Assembly: GCF_001039355.2 (NCBI RefSeq)
Contig: NW_019775147.1
Coordinates: 20,080-84,079, forward strand
Origin: Lingula anatina
Lineage: Eukaryota > Brachiopoda > Lingulata > Lingulida > Lingulidae
Length of the DNA: 64,000 nt
Direction: 5' to 3'
Position numbers and translations under genes: made by a program. Under the pieces are notes generated by a model, which worked only from the letters and a program-made list of their open reading frames with translations, had not been told where the DNA came from and made no database searches. This document shows, in pieces, positions 13,490-24,899 of this stretch (position 1 is its first letter; the number at the start of each line of letters is the position of its first letter).

Positions 13490-15301
13490 AAATGGCTTAC
13501 ATATATGCTGATAATAGAGGCATTTTTCTTTTGACTAAACTGTGGAACTCAGGGGTAGCTGGTGACCTAGGTTTGGACTTTTATTGCTTTTTGAGGTCTA
13601 TTTTTGTACCAGACACGCAGGATTTTGACCAATATTGTTGCCCATTCCGCGAGGAGCTTAGCCCTTGGTTTGCAAGGATTACCCAGCTTAAACAAGTCGA
13701 CGCAGCAGCGATCAATTAGAATTTGTCATGTAAGCCGAGGATCATGATAAAACCCATTAGCTGCTCCTGAGTAATTTATGAGGAGTTTATTGCTGAATTT
13801 ATATTCTATTATTCCTTTTGGATGAAAGTGTGGAATCTTATCGCTGAATCCCCCTGCTTCTGAAGCCCATTGAATTGGATGGCTTAGATATTTATGGGCG
13901 TAATTTTTTCTCTAGTTTTTAGGCTGAATTTGAAATGGTTACCTGTTCTCTGCGCAGGTAAGGTGGAGGGAGCTGAGAGGATATTCTGGCGCAGTTAAAG
14001 TGTTTGTTTTGCAGATAGAAAGATGATAACAGAGACTGTGATGGAGGTCACAAAAAAGGTTGCTCACTTTTTTCTTTGTGGAGAGTATTTATTGATGTCC
14101 ATACTAACAAAAAGAGTTCATCTTGAAACAGTACACTGTATATCTATCAGTAGCCTAAAAGGAAAAATATTAAATTTCAGGATGCAGCCAGCCATGTTTC
14201 CATCTGGGGGTGGCATTATGAAGCCTTAGTAGTTCGTGCATGGCTTTTTCGGACAAGAATTTCATCAGCTGTGCTTTGTTATTAGAGTTAAGTTATTTTT
14301 CTTCACTCAACAGCTAATATTACCTCCAATATATCGATCTTCATCAGGGGTTGAGGCTATCCAGGTCAACAGCATCCATGTCCCCTGCCCACCATCTGTC
14401 ATTAGAAAAGCAGGTATAATTCTGGGAAGTTTGGAAATATTGGAAGAATATTAGTTGTCAATATTAGCTGTTGAGTGAAGGAAAAAATCGCTTCATTCTT
14501 GTATGGCTTTTTAATTGGAGGTTTGCTTGCTAAGTCATCTTTAACATTTTGCTGATAAACTTTGTAAGATTGTATGATGTAACAGTAAATGTTAGCTAAC
14601 AAGAGCTCTGGTTGTGATGGCTGTTAGACTATTTTCTGTCGAAGTGGCAACTTCTCTGAAACCAGTTCATTGCCAGAAAGTTTCCATTTGTCACTGATGT
14701 GTCCATCAGTTTTGTCCAGTCACCTCGATGGCCAGTTAAGTGGTTTTACTGACCGTAGAACTCGTTAAGTGGGCTCTAATGGCATTGGGTGGTAATTTGA
14801 GCATGATACTCTAGAAGTTAATATTACTTGGAGTTTCAGTCTAGTAGGATTGGTAATTTTGTTTAAGTGCTTTCAGAGGCAGGGTCATGAACAGTAAATC
14901 AATTTTTTCAGCAAAGCTAGAGTTTATTATTAATGCTGTTGAATCCAGGTCTCCTCGAGATGTTTCTGAGCATGCTCTGCTGGCTAGAACAGAAGTAGAG
15001 GTCCAGGTAATTGTGATTTTCCCATGGAACTGCCCTGTGACATTTTGAAACATGTAACTGCTCCTGCGAAATTGTCAGAGCTGGGTCACATTTGGTGCAC
15101 ACATTTGTTTACTCAGTCTTGATTTTGGGGTCAGTCAGTGCATTTTTTTCTCAGGATTGCTTGCCATTGTAGCAAACTCTGTGAGCCAAGCTGCTAGCTC
15201 GCAGCCTTGCCAATTGGGATGTCCCTCTTGGTGAGTAACCAATGTTTCTGATCCAAACCCCCATTAGCTGGACCTTAATTGTCTCTTTATTTTCCTTTCA
15301 G

Positions 15302-15388
15302 AGCCACACTTTCACTCAGCTGGGCATTTATGATGTGAGGTTGGAGGTGAACAACTCGTTAGGAAGTCTTCAAGCTGGACTTAGAGTG
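15302..15388 (+). CDS. PKD1: PKD1-like exon 3
   Basis: 87 bp, 29 codons, phase 0 at both ends; acceptor TTTCCTTTCAG, donor GTAAGT. It encodes the end of the second PKD domain, beginning SHTFTQLGIYDVRLEVNNSL. Although short, the H-T-F, G-x-Y-x-V and V-x-N positions all match the family, and it joins exon 2 in frame. Confidence 0.92.
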
Positions 15389-15646
15389 GTAAGTTGAAAG
15401 GTAGAAAAATACTGGGTTATAAGTAAGTGACAGTTAAGGGTCTTTTTGCACAAATATGAAAGTCTTTTTAAAGAAGACTGTGCAGGCAGTATTTGTCATC
15501 TGTCATGAAAACTCCTCTTTAAATAAAAAAAAGAAATGACTAGTGGATTCAAGATCCTCCAGCACTCTTGTTGGTAAATTTGTACTAGTGTATGAAGTGC
15601 AGGTGGAAATAAGTACACATTTTCTTTTTTTTTTTTTCGACACCAG

Positions 15647-16901
15647 GTTGTGTTAGACAGAGGCCTTGCCAACCTGACCCTGGAACGCCATGATTCGTCC
15701 CCTAACGTCACCAAGCCAGGAGTGGCAAGCAAGTTTGTTGTTTCTATGGCAACAGCAAGCAGGGAGGTCAGCTATCTCAGAGTTGACTTTGGCGATGGTG
15801 ACGTTTTGACCTACGCTTTGATTGACAGCAATGATACACTGCTGGTGCGCGAGGGCCAGGATCGGCTCCTGTTGCTGTCTAGTTACGGAGAAGGCTGCAC
15901 ATTACATGTGGAGGTTGATCACACTTACACAGATGAGGGGATATTTACAGTCTCCATCCAAGCTTTCAATAACTACACCACTTTGAACCAGACTTTGACC
16001 AATGCAGTGGAGGTTGTTAGAGAATTAAAAGATATTCGTCTGAACGCCAAAAGAGCTGCAAAATTGAACGAAGTGGTTGTGATGACTCTGACATTGGCTT
16101 CGAAATCTGACAGCGCCATCTACAGTTGGGGCTTCTTGCACCGTGAGTCACAGACCTGGTTCAATACCACCACCAACACAACAACATTGTCTCATACTTT
16201 TACCACTGTGGGTACATACACCATTGCGATAGAGGCGTCCAATGAAGTCAGCCGGATATCCATGGAGGGGATGATCAAGATTCAGATTCCAATAGGCAAT
16301 GTTTCTATCACATCGCAGAGTCCAAGCCCCGCAGCCACGTGGGAAACGGTGACTGTGTCTGCGTTGTTGCACAGCGGGTCTGACCCAATCTTTACCTGGA
16401 GCTTTGGCGATTATTATCCCTCGATCGTAAGGAGTGAGAACATGACCTCCACAGCTGACCATGTGTACAGAAGACCAGGAGAGTATATTGCTATAGTGTC
16501 CGTGGACAACATGGTGAGCCGGTCCTCGAATCATGTCCGATTCACAATATTGGAGTCTGTGTCCACTCTGCTGTTGACCACCACTGGACCTTTGGAGTTG
16601 GGGAACAATGTCACAGTGACCGCTTCTGTAGAAGGAGGGACCGATGTCCAGTTTGAAGTGGACGATGGTCAAGGCTTCGTAGAGGTCAGCAGGTCAAGAA
16701 CCAATCCAAAGTCTGCATCTTCAGTGCATAGCTTTTCCGCAGTTGGGACATACCCTGTGACATACGTTGCCTATAATAACATTTCTAGAGTTACCAAAAC
16801 AACAGAAATTATTGTGCAGGAGATGGTGGGGAATGTTACCATAGCAACACCAGGCCGAGTGATTGTTGGAGAAATTGCAACATTTTATGCACAGATAAAT
16901 G
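15647..16901 (+). CDS. PKD1: PKD1-like exon 4, four complete PKD domains
   Basis: 1255 bp, the largest exon; phase 0 in, phase 1 out; acceptor preceded by a poly-T run, donor GTAAGA. Its 418 residues hold PKD domains 3 to 6 plus the start of the seventh. Landmarks are LRVDFGDGD with DHTYTDEGIFTVSIQAFNN, SHTFTTVGTYTIAIEASNE, FTWSFGD with DHVYRRPGEYIAIVSVDN, and HSFSAVGTYPVTYVAYNN. Domains 4 and 6 have lost the FGDG motif, as several vertebrate polycystin-1 PKD domains have. Many N-x-S/T sites suggest heavy N-glycosylation. The mammalian gene also has one giant exon in this area. Confidence 0.96.
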
Positions 16902-17152
16902 GTAAGATGTGTATCTGTTTGTTTCTGGGCTTCTCTCTTAGCTAGTATCTTTAGCTATGTGTCTTTTGCAGGGAAAATTTAAAAGAGAAAGTGGAAGTTC
17001 AATTTGTGGATGTCTGTATACCTCAGTTGATTAATATAGAAAAACAAGTGGCCACAAAATCCCAAGTCCTATTTGATGAGGAATGTTGCAGGGAGATTTG
17101 CAGAAAAGAAAATCATTAGTTAAAAGTTTTACCTATGATTTACTCTTTGCAG

Positions 17153-17290
17153 GAGTATTGACAAGTGAAAGGCCTGTCTTGTACCACTGGACTGTAGAGG
17201 GTGCCACTGTTGTCACCAGGTCACCAGTCTGGTATACAAGTTTAGCCAGCGTTGGGACTGTCACAGTGACACTGAAAGTGAGCAATTTAG
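17153..17290 (+). CDS. PKD1: PKD1-like exon 5
   Basis: 138 bp, phase 1 at both ends; acceptor TACTCTTTGCAG, donor GTGAGT. It encodes the core of PKD domain 7: YHWTVEG, then the G-T-V-T-V-T-L-K-V-S-N strand that ends PKD domains. Exon 4 supplies the front of the domain and exon 6 the final residues. The FGDG motif is absent in this domain. Confidence 0.93.
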
Positions 17291-18706
17291 GTGAGTGGAC
17301 TTCACAATAGTTTTTTCTACATATGAAGTAAGGATAAGTAAATTACAAATTACCAGACAATAAGCAAGCAATTTTTAATGTATATTGTGCGAGAGATAGA
17401 AATGGTTTGAATCAATTTTTGAAAGTCAGTGCAATGTTGTAATGAAGGTAGGCAGGCCTTTCACATAAAAAAATCACTACAGTGAATGTAGCCCCTTCGC
17501 ATAAATTTAAATTCAACAGAAACTTTTTTTGAGATGTTGTTTAGTTGCCTATCTACAATTTCTTATTTGACAATGCACTTTGAGAAAGAAACTTCATTTG
17601 ATTGAATGAAAAACATTCAATGAACAAATTAGTGAATGTTATCAACAATAGCAGCATGCCATTTATGTATATTAAGCATTCCATTAAAACAGAGTGTGTA
17701 CAGTTGATCTATAAATTATTTATTTTGCCAATGCTTTCATTTTGCGCCCATTCTCACACAATGGACCCTTCACAAAAATTGAATAAAATATACTATTGGA
17801 GATAATCTTTCATTGCATTTATTTAATACTTGCACCAGCACTGCTAATTTAATAGAAGCGCATAGCACTGTTTTGTAAACATTTTATTCCTGTAGCAAGC
17901 AAAGTAAAAATATGAGATGTACATAATTTCTCAACTAATGTAGTGTTTATTGAAACCATTATTATCAATCAATATATTTTTTTCTGCTAATGTTATAATT
18001 TTGGCACAGTATTAAGTAATTAGTGCCATGCTTGATTTTATCACTACCCAGATGCACAGGGATAAATAGAGAGTAAGTTGCAAGCTGATAGACATTGTTG
18101 GTGTTTCTTTGACGAATTCTTACTCATGCATACTTGTCTAGAATGCAGTTGTTTTTTGCTGTTTGTGAAAATAATATTTTTTTGTCCTTGTTTTATATAG
18201 ATGTCAATTTATTTCATGTGTTGGATGAATTAATATTTACTTAAATATTAGTTTGTTGGTTTTGATGATGAAAGTAGGTGTTATGAAGTGTACCACTTGT
18301 ATTTTTTTTCAGTCAAAATACATTGAGTGGAGTTTATAGATGTTTCTGAAACTGCTGTGTTGGCATGTTTTATGTGTTTTCTTTTAAATATTTGCAGTTA
18401 TTTCTGGGTACTGTTGTGTTGTATTTTAATTGAAAGATGTATTTGTTTGAAAGAGAGGAAAGATTATATTAAAAACAATGGACTTTTATTTATTATTTTA
18501 AATTCATATTTTTTTTACTAAATAAAAGGTATAAATGCATTGCATGTATACTTCTCTGCATACCTACTTAATGAAAAAAAACACAAAGGAAATATTAAAT
18601 GTTATTAAAGGGTTTTCTAATTGAAGAGTACTTCTTCAACAGAAATTCCATAATTGAAAATATTTCAATGTTTGTAGAAACTAAAATGGTTATTTATGCA
18701 TTTCAG
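17291..18706 (+). other. Intron 5 (1.4 kb)
   Basis: AT-rich phase 1 intron. The open frames seen at 17602-17805 and 18327-18521 have no recognisable domain and no matching splice sites. I see nothing else in it. Confidence 0.8.
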
Positions 18707-18819
18707 TCAGCACAAGTTCAGCAGCTAAAGTAGTGGATGTGGAACCTCTTGGATCAGAGCCCTACCTGGTGGTCAGCGGCCCCACGGCTGTTGGGCAACA
18801 AGTCCAGCTTGCCATCAAA
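18707..18819 (+). CDS. PKD1: PKD1-like exon 6
   Basis: 113 bp, phase 1 in, phase 0 out; acceptor TTTATGCATTTCAG, donor GTATTT (weaker than its neighbours). It encodes the VSTSSAAKVVDVE end of PKD domain 7 and the first strands of domain 8 (YLVVSGPTAVGQQVQLAIK). The join to exon 7 is in frame and keeps the domain intact. Confidence 0.88.
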
Positions 18820-19152
18820 GTATTTATTCATTTAAAACTAATTTATTTATGTAGAAATAGTATAAAAAGTCAAAACCAGTAAATGATTTGTGAGTTTTGA
18901 ATTTATTTTTAAGAATTATTTGATTTGGTGGGAAAATCTGAGATAGGATACCTGTACTTTTTTGTTTTTGGAAAGTCAGCATTAGAATAGATTGTGTTTT
19001 TTTTGTGCCTTTCAAATAATGGGTAAAATTGCTCTCCATTATGTTTCATGTAGCATTCATTTGTTCAGTATTTCTGTTTTACTTACTTTGTATCATCATA
19101 TAAAAGTCTAAGAAAAAACAACAGTAAGTTAACTGTTTTTTGTTCTTTTAAG
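18820..19152 (+). other. Intron 6
   Basis: 333 bp, AT-rich, phase 0. I see nothing further in it. Confidence 0.8.
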
Positions 19153-19394
19153 AATGTCCAGTCGGGAGCCACGGTCAATATAGACTATGGAGACAACACT
19201 ACGGCCACCTTGACCACTCCAAACGGTCAGCTGACATTCAGCCACACCTACGCACAGACTGGGGAGTTCTGGCTCAATGTGGCACTTAGTGAGGGTGCCA
19301 ATGGCGGCTTTTACAGTCTTGGAGGAGTGGCGGTAATTGAAGAGCCCATCACTGGATTAGAGATTGCTGGTCCGTCTGCAGTTAGGCAGCTGAG
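19153..19394 (+). CDS. PKD1: PKD1-like exon 7
   Basis: 242 bp, phase 0 in, phase 2 out; acceptor TTCTTTTAAG, donor GTATTT. It encodes the body of PKD domain 8 (VNIDYGDNTT, FSHTYAQTGEFWLNVAL) and the first strand of domain 9 (PITGLEIAGPSAVRQL). IDYGD stands where FGDG is usual. Confidence 0.92.
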
Positions 19395-19782
19395 GTATTT
19401 GTTGTGGTTCTTTAGTTATTCCTGATGAAAGCGTTATGCACACGTGGCACCATTGAAGAAAAAAAAATAATAATAAAGAAAAAGCGTGCAGTTTGAATTG
19501 AAGAGCTAACTGTACAAAATTTTTCTCTTGAAAAAAGAAAATAGAAGGGATGAAAATTACCAAATAGCAGTAGCAATATAATATCTCTTTTTCAACACTG
19601 CAGATAATTTGACTTTAGAATTCACATTCAAATGCTTGTTGAATGATTTATTGCCTACTGCTAAGGATGGATCATCCCACAGCAAGAGCTTGTACCGAGT
19701 TTTGTCTCAAGAGCTCTGCTTTGATTGACTTAATCTGGCAGCTGAAGTGATTATCAGCTAATAGTTCTTGTTTTGATTGCAG
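19395..19782 (+). other. Intron 7
   Basis: 388 bp, phase 2, AT-rich with short A runs. I see nothing further in it. Confidence 0.8.
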
Positions 19783-19888
19783 CACTCTGGTAGGCCACGT
19801 GTGGACTGCTGGTGTTTTATCAGGAACCAATCTGGTATATGCTTGGTCCTTTGGAACTAATCAGACAGAGCAGACTGCTTTGAGCAAG
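19783..19888 (+). CDS. PKD1: PKD1-like exon 8
   Basis: 106 bp, phase 2 in, phase 0 out; acceptor TTTTGATTGCAG, donor GTAGGG. It encodes the middle of PKD domain 9, with LSGTNLVYAWSFGTN. Too short to appear as a long open frame, but the join on each side is in frame and the PKD core tryptophan (AWSFG) is in place. Confidence 0.9.
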
Positions 19889-20130
19889 GTAGGGGGAAAC
19901 CTTCCAGAAGTTATCACTGTGTCTCACTTGTCATTTTGAGTAGGAATTTAAAAAAAAAAAAAAAAGATTAAAAAGCTTTTCATTGACAATGCTCCAAGTT
20001 GAACTGACTAATATGAGACAATTAGAATGGCTTTTTGTAGGAACATAGATTGTACATAGCTTATTATAGCCTGAAAGATTTTGTGTCATTTTTGCACAAT
20101 TATAACAAAAAAATTGTTTGGTTTGTCTAG

Positions 20131-20708
20131 GTAACCAAGGAATTCACCAAGCCTGGAACATACAACTTGACCCTCACTGCTACCAATGGTCTTGGGTCAG
20201 CCACGTCAGTTACCAAGGTAACTGCCCAGCACTCCATAGACTCTCTGGACCTTAGTGTCAAAAACACAATTCCTGGGTACCGAAATCAGTTTGCCATTAC
20301 CATATCTGGCGGTAGGGAATTCTGGGTAACTGTGGACTTAGGAGATGGAAATGTGACCCAGTTTTCTTCAGAGAACCCTGGGAATGGTGTAGATTTCAAA
20401 GTGTTAACTCCATCGAGTCATCACACTGTTGTGCCGAAGTATGAGTGTGTGGTCCACCATGCTTACTCAGATGTTGGAGATTACAGTGTTTCGGTCAACG
20501 TCTCTAATTATATCAACTCCATGGCAGCAACCAAGGTCCTCAAAGTGGACACGCCCATTACTGGTGTTACCATATCAACCACCAGTCCACGCTATGTTGC
20601 CGCGACACAGCCTGTCACTTTCATAGCAACGGTAGCCACTGGCAACAACTTGATGTTCTATTGGCAGACGGAACCACAGACATTTGTCTACCCAACAAAA
20701 ATAACAGA
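20131..20708 (+). CDS. PKD1: PKD1-like exon 9
   Basis: 578 bp, phase 0 in, phase 2 out; acceptor GGTTTGTCTAG, donor GTAAGT. It encodes the end of PKD domain 9 (FTKPGTYNLTLTATNGLGS), the whole of domain 10 (VTVDLGDGNVTQF, HHAYSDVGDYSVSVNVSN) and the first half of domain 11 (VTFIATVATGNNLMFYW). N-glycosylation sequons are frequent. Confidence 0.95.
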
Positions 20709-21167
20709 GTAAGTTCTGTGTCAGAGAGAGTTATCATTTTCAGCATAATAAGGCAGAATTTTGTTCTCTTTAAAGAAGGAAACTTATTATGTTGTTCCAG
20801 TATTTTTTTTTAAATGTAATAATGCTGATAATATACTTGCCAACAAGCCAAAAATTGTGCATTTCTGCTTTGCAGGGGCGGATCCAGACCTATTTACTGA
20901 CAGTCTTCCAAATTATCTTTGTTGATTCATTCTCCAATTTTGACCGTCTTCCAACATGAAAAATTGGATACCCGTCAATGTAAACTTGGAAATCTGACCG
21001 TCTTCCGGAAGACCCAGAAGACGGCCTAAATCCGCCCCTGCTTTGGCAAGCACTTTGACAGACCTACAGACTGTAGTAAAGGCAGTTTGTTGAAGTGTTT
21101 TTTTTATTGACATGCAACATATTATTTTATATAATAATATTATTGATTAACACAATTTTATCCGCAG
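20709..21167 (+). other. Intron 9, carrying a complete family B element
   Basis: 459 bp, phase 2. More than a third of the intron is the 168 bp inverted-repeat element at 20873-21040. The rest is AT-rich spacer. Confidence 0.85.
20873..21040 (+). mobile_element. Inverted-repeat element, family B, complete
   Basis: 168 bp with ends CAGGGGCGGAT and ATCCGCCCCTG type inverted repeats and CTTTG on both flanks, a 5 bp target-site duplication. Inner arms repeat the motif GACCGTCTTCC. Non-coding. It sits in intron 9 of the polycystin gene. Confidence 0.88.
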
Positions 21168-21401
21168 AACCCACAACAGTAGCGAGGTGGTCTACCAATT
21201 CCCTCAGGCAAGAGACCTCAATGTGTCCGTCAGAGTGACTAATGCCATATACCAGTTTGGGGCGCCCTCTGAAATTGGTGGGATCACGGTTCATTTGCCG
21301 TTTTTGATATCTGTCAATCACCCTGTGAGTCAGGTCAGCATTGAGCCAATGACAGGCATCTACGCTGCTGCGGACAATGCAACTGTGTCATTCGATGCCA
21401 A
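21168..21401 (+). CDS. PKD1: PKD1-like exon 10
   Basis: 234 bp, phase 2 at both ends; acceptor TTTTATCCGCAG, donor GTAAGT. It encodes the end of PKD domain 11 (VVYQFPQARDLNVSVRVTN) and the first strands of domain 12 (QVSIEPMTGIYAAADNATV). The reading frame is fixed by the phase 2 join to exon 9; the other two frames contain stops or break the domain. Confidence 0.93.
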
Positions 21402-21810
21402 GTAAGTAACAGAAATGTTTTAGCTGAACTGTCTTAATTGATTTACTGGATGTTTGATTGTGTTGAGCACAGTTGCTTCTTTATGTAAAGGATAAAATAA
21501 AATAAAATAAAACAAAATAAAATTTAGAGCTGATACCGTGTTTAGGAGATGTTTATCTTTTTTCTTTTGTTTTAAACATTGCCAAATGTAAATTTTGATA
21601 GCATTTTGTTCACTTTTTCTGTAGTGCCTTTGTAAACTATGGAATGAAGTCATCTTTGTGAGAAATGGGAAGAACGTAGTTGAAACATCGATTCTGCCCC
21701 TGACATTATATTATAACTTATCCTTATTCTAAATCAAAACCTTTCCATCCATCCTTTACAAAGAAACACAATGACGATACTTGCTAGATTTCTGTGATTC
21801 TGTATTTCAG
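21402..21810 (+). other. Intron 10
   Basis: 409 bp, phase 2, with a short AAAAT-rich stretch near 21490-21525. I see nothing else. Confidence 0.8.
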
Positions 21811-21932
21811 GACACACGGAGGTTCAAATGTTATGTTTCATGTGGACTTTGGTGATGGTACCACCGCCAGTGGGGTAGCTGTCTTTGGGTTGCTTGGGCT
21901 GAGAAGAGAATTTACACACAAATACACAGCAG
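21811..21932 (+). CDS. PKD1: PKD1-like exon 11
   Basis: 122 bp, phase 2 in, phase 1 out; acceptor CTGTATTTCAG, donor GTATTA. It encodes MFHVDFGDGTTASG and REFTHKYTA, the centre of PKD domain 12. The domain closes in exon 12 with EGVYHVSVTATN. Confidence 0.93.
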
Positions 21933-22231
21933 GTATTAGATATGGCTTTTTTCAAGACCAAATTTATCTTTCAATGGCAATCTTGTATGTCTTCACTGAA
22001 TTTAATGAAAAATGTATACCTATTACAGTTTTCATCTTTTCTAGCTTGCCCTTTAATGTGAAAATCATTTCCTCAACCAAAAAGGTATCTATACCTAAAT
22101 ATGCTTGTTATTAAGTTATTTTATTGAAATTTTTGTCTACTATACAATTAACAAAGATTTTGGTACTTTTACTTGATATGTATGTAGAGTAAACAGCTTT
22201 GTTATGGAAAGAGATTTCTTCTTGTTTTCAG

Positions 22232-22594
22232 AGGGGGTTTACCATGTGAGTGTAACAGCCACCAACCCCCTGAATCAAGTCACCGCCAACATGTCTGCCC
22301 CTATGTATGTCATGCGACCGCCAGGTCATGTTTACATCATATCGCCATCACCCTTGAACCCATACTTCAAACCTGGTGAAACCATCCACTTCAATGGCAG
22401 CGTCACCAGTGGATCTAACCTGACATTTGATTGGTCGTTTGGTGACCAGACGGAGCTGATCGATGCAGAGTTGTCAGTCAGTCACACGTATTTGGACGTT
22501 TCTGATGTTGGTTACCTTGTCCGACTGACGGCTAAAAACAGGGTGAAACCTGTGTATGCATATCTACAGATATTTGTGCAACACGTGATTCAAG
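22232..22594 (+). CDS. PKD1: PKD1-like exon 12
   Basis: 363 bp, phase 1 at both ends; acceptor CTTGTTTTCAG, donor GTATTT. It ends PKD domain 12 (YHVSVTATNPLNQVT), holds all of domain 13 (LTFDWSFGDQTE, SHTYLDVSDVGYLVRLTAKN) and starts domain 14. The G-x-Y turn of domain 13 has two extra residues. Confidence 0.95.
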
Positions 22595-23050
22595 GTATTT
22601 ATGAATATAAAGATGTATTAGCCATGTGTGATTTCTTTGCCTTGGTCAATAGGTCATGGGTTTAAACTTCATGAAAAATCGGCTACCATTTTTTCAAACC
22701 TAGACCATTTCTGTAAGGCTTTATGCTATTCTGTATTGTACTTCTTTTAGGTGGTTTCTATTGTTAGGTGTGGAACTGTAGCTTGTTATTTTACATTAGA
22801 TGGTACTCTAATCCATGTGGCATTGGTTCTTTAAGGCTGTCACTTTTCTGATAGTGCTGCCCCCTAGCAGTGGTATAAAACTTGTAAATAATATTTATAT
22901 TATATTTTATACAAGTATATTTTTTTTCCAAAACTGAGTACTTCTATACATATAGTGTGTGTGTGTGTGTGTGTGTGTGTACATGCATGTGTCTATCAGT
23001 CGAAATAATTTTGATTGCCCTTTAATTCAATGGTTGTTGTTTACCTCTAG
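22595..23050 (+). other. Intron 12
   Basis: 456 bp, phase 1, with a GT microsatellite at 22955-22980 close to the acceptor. Nothing else is seen. Confidence 0.8.
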
Positions 23051-23249
23051 GCTGTGACACTGTGGTTGAAGGCGGCAGAATTCACGAGTATAATACCCCT
23101 GTCACTCTGAGAATCACGCCCCAACCTTTGGCAGCAAGTGCCCCGCAAACCTTCTATGAATGGGACATACAGTCTCAGTTCAGCTCCTGGAGCTCATGGG
23201 ATCAGACTTACCTGAACTTTAAGTCATATAGAACATTGCTACCAGGAAG
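23051..23249 (+). CDS. PKD1: PKD1-like exon 13
   Basis: 199 bp, phase 1 in, phase 2 out; acceptor GTTTACCTCTAG, donor GTATGT. It encodes the front of PKD domain 14 (CDTVVEGG, FYEWDIQSQFSSWSSW). This is the most divergent PKD domain of the set: the FGDG motif is gone and the loop after the core tryptophan is rich in W and S. The PG turn at the end leads into SYTALTKANN in exon 14. Confidence 0.9.
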
Positions 23250-23698
23250 GTATGTTAACTGAGGCCTGATTGGACCAGAAATGTAGGTCACAAGATGAGC
23301 CTGAAATTTGGATTGTATTGTTGCATTTTGATTTTCTAGGACATATATATGCTGGATGAGTTGAAGTTGAGGAATTTTTTTTTTGTTGAATTATCGTTCA
23401 ACATTATGTCCTGGGTTTTTGATTATCTTATGCCTAGTGATAATGGAACATGCTGTGAATTGCTAATTTATTAGTGCAGTCAGTCTGTTCATGTAAAGTT
23501 GTTGGTACTGTACTAACTGTTTTCATAATTATACATTTATTATTGTCTTGTCTTATCCTGTAACTTCATGGCACTGATTGTTGATTTGATTAGCAGTGTC
23601 CAGGTATTTCAGTTTCATATGCCTATCTTATCTTACATACTATACTATACTATGCTTTCATAATTATAGATTTATTATTGTCCTCTCTTACCCTGTAG
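23250..23698 (+). other. Intron 13, with a duplicated acceptor region
   Basis: 449 bp, phase 2. The last 45 bp, up to and across the acceptor, resemble 23525-23575; the earlier copy reads CTGTAA where the real acceptor reads CTGTAG. Confidence 0.8.
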
Positions 23699-23944
23699 CT
23701 ATACGGCATTAACCAAAGCCAACAACAGGGTTAGCAATCTCACGGACTGCACTCCGGTAGAGTTCCGCGTCGTGGAGAGGTTGAGTCGCATCAGCCTTCA
23801 ATTGCAGAACCAGGCCATCTTTGGACAGACCTTTGAGTTCAACGTCTACCATTTCCGTGGCTCCGATGTCAGGTACACGTGGGATTTTGGCGATGGATCA
23901 CACAGCAATGAAAGCAACAGACATGCAAGTCATAAATACCTCAG
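23699..23944 (+). CDS. PKD1: PKD1-like exon 14
   Basis: 246 bp, phase 2 at both ends; acceptor TCTCTTACCCTGTAG, donor GTGAGT. It ends PKD domain 14 (ALTKANNRVSNLTDC) and encodes most of domain 15 (FEFNVYHFRGSDVRYTWDFG). Domain 15, the last before REJ, has the full WDFGDG motif. Confidence 0.94.
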
Positions 23945-24512
23945 GTGAGTTTTGTACATAAGAGTTCAGAAAGGAGATTTGTTGCTGGTGGATTTTCAGA
24001 TTTTTATTTATTTATTCATTAAGTTTACTTTATAATTTTTGTATTAGAAATAAAAAGTAAACTTTAAAAGATAAGCCACTAAGTTATTCTTTGAAAGAAC
24101 TCAGTTTCTAGAATACTTCCATGTTTTGTCTACTAAAAACAAACAGAGGCAGTATAATAGTATTATTCTAAGAAGCGCCTATAACTATACTGTGCACTAT
24201 CTATTGTAAGGGTTTTTCCGTCAAAGCCCAGGATTTTTTAGGCCTGTAAGGAAATGGTTTGAACAAACGGCCCTTATAGCATGAAAAAGGTCAATTCTGA
24301 TTCTAATAATGTTCTAGGTTCTATGCCATTATGGTAAAAAAAATCAGCTTTTCCAGAAAAGAGATCCCCCTCCTTTTGAAATTGTAGGCTACAGGGCTGA
24401 TTGTTATATCTTGTCATTATTGTAAGGTAAGAATAATAAGACTTTGAGATAGTACAGCTCTTCAGATTTAGCCTGTCAGAGTTCACTGTATGAATTCATT
24501 TTCTGTTTTCAG
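23945..24512 (+). other. Intron 14
   Basis: 568 bp, phase 2, AT-rich. A 70-codon frame on the minus strand (24274-24486) has no support. Nothing else is seen. Confidence 0.8.
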
Positions 24513-24642
24513 AGAGGGGCATTTTATTGTGAAAGTAGCGGCCAGTAATCCTTTGGGTAACGAAACGACAACTTTGGATGTGTTTGTACTGAGAAGGTTC
24601 TGCTTGCAACCACAGGTCAATGTGATTCCTGCTGATCTTGAG
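24513..24642 (+). CDS. PKD1: PKD1-like exon 15, end of PKD block and start of REJ
   Basis: 130 bp, phase 2 in, phase 0 out; acceptor TTCTGTTTTCAG, donor GTGGGT. It ends PKD domain 15 (EGHFIVKVAASNPLGNETT) and starts the REJ region with FCLQPQVNVIPADLE, comparable to the cysteine-led start of the REJ region in vertebrate polycystin-1. The intron after it carries a 3-fold tandem repeat. Confidence 0.9.
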
Positions 24643-24675
24643 GTGGGTTTCTTGTGGCATTTTGTGTTGTTGTAG

Positions 24676-24785
24676 TATACCTATATAGTTTATTTTATGT
24701 TATTTTAGTATACATTGTATAGTTAATTTTGTGTTATTCTAGTATACATTGTATAGTTTATTTTGTATTATTTTAGTATATACTG
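24676..24785. repeat. Three-fold 45 bp tandem repeat in intron 15
   Basis: Three tandem units share TAGTATACATTGTATAGTT and TTTTGT/ATTATT. It fills nearly half of the intron before REJ exon 16. Confidence 0.8.
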
Positions 24786-24899
24786 AAGTTAGGGCTGTAT
24801 ATGTTGACGAGCACTGAAAAAAAACATTCTATTTGTGAACATATGTCCATTTTTCTCCATGTTGTATATGCTTTCACTGTAAGTTTCTTTCTTTACTAG

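Noticed and set aside
16148-16672. 174-codon minus-strand frame opposite exon 4
   Set aside because: Shadow of the PKD-coding strand; the plus strand has the domain signatures.
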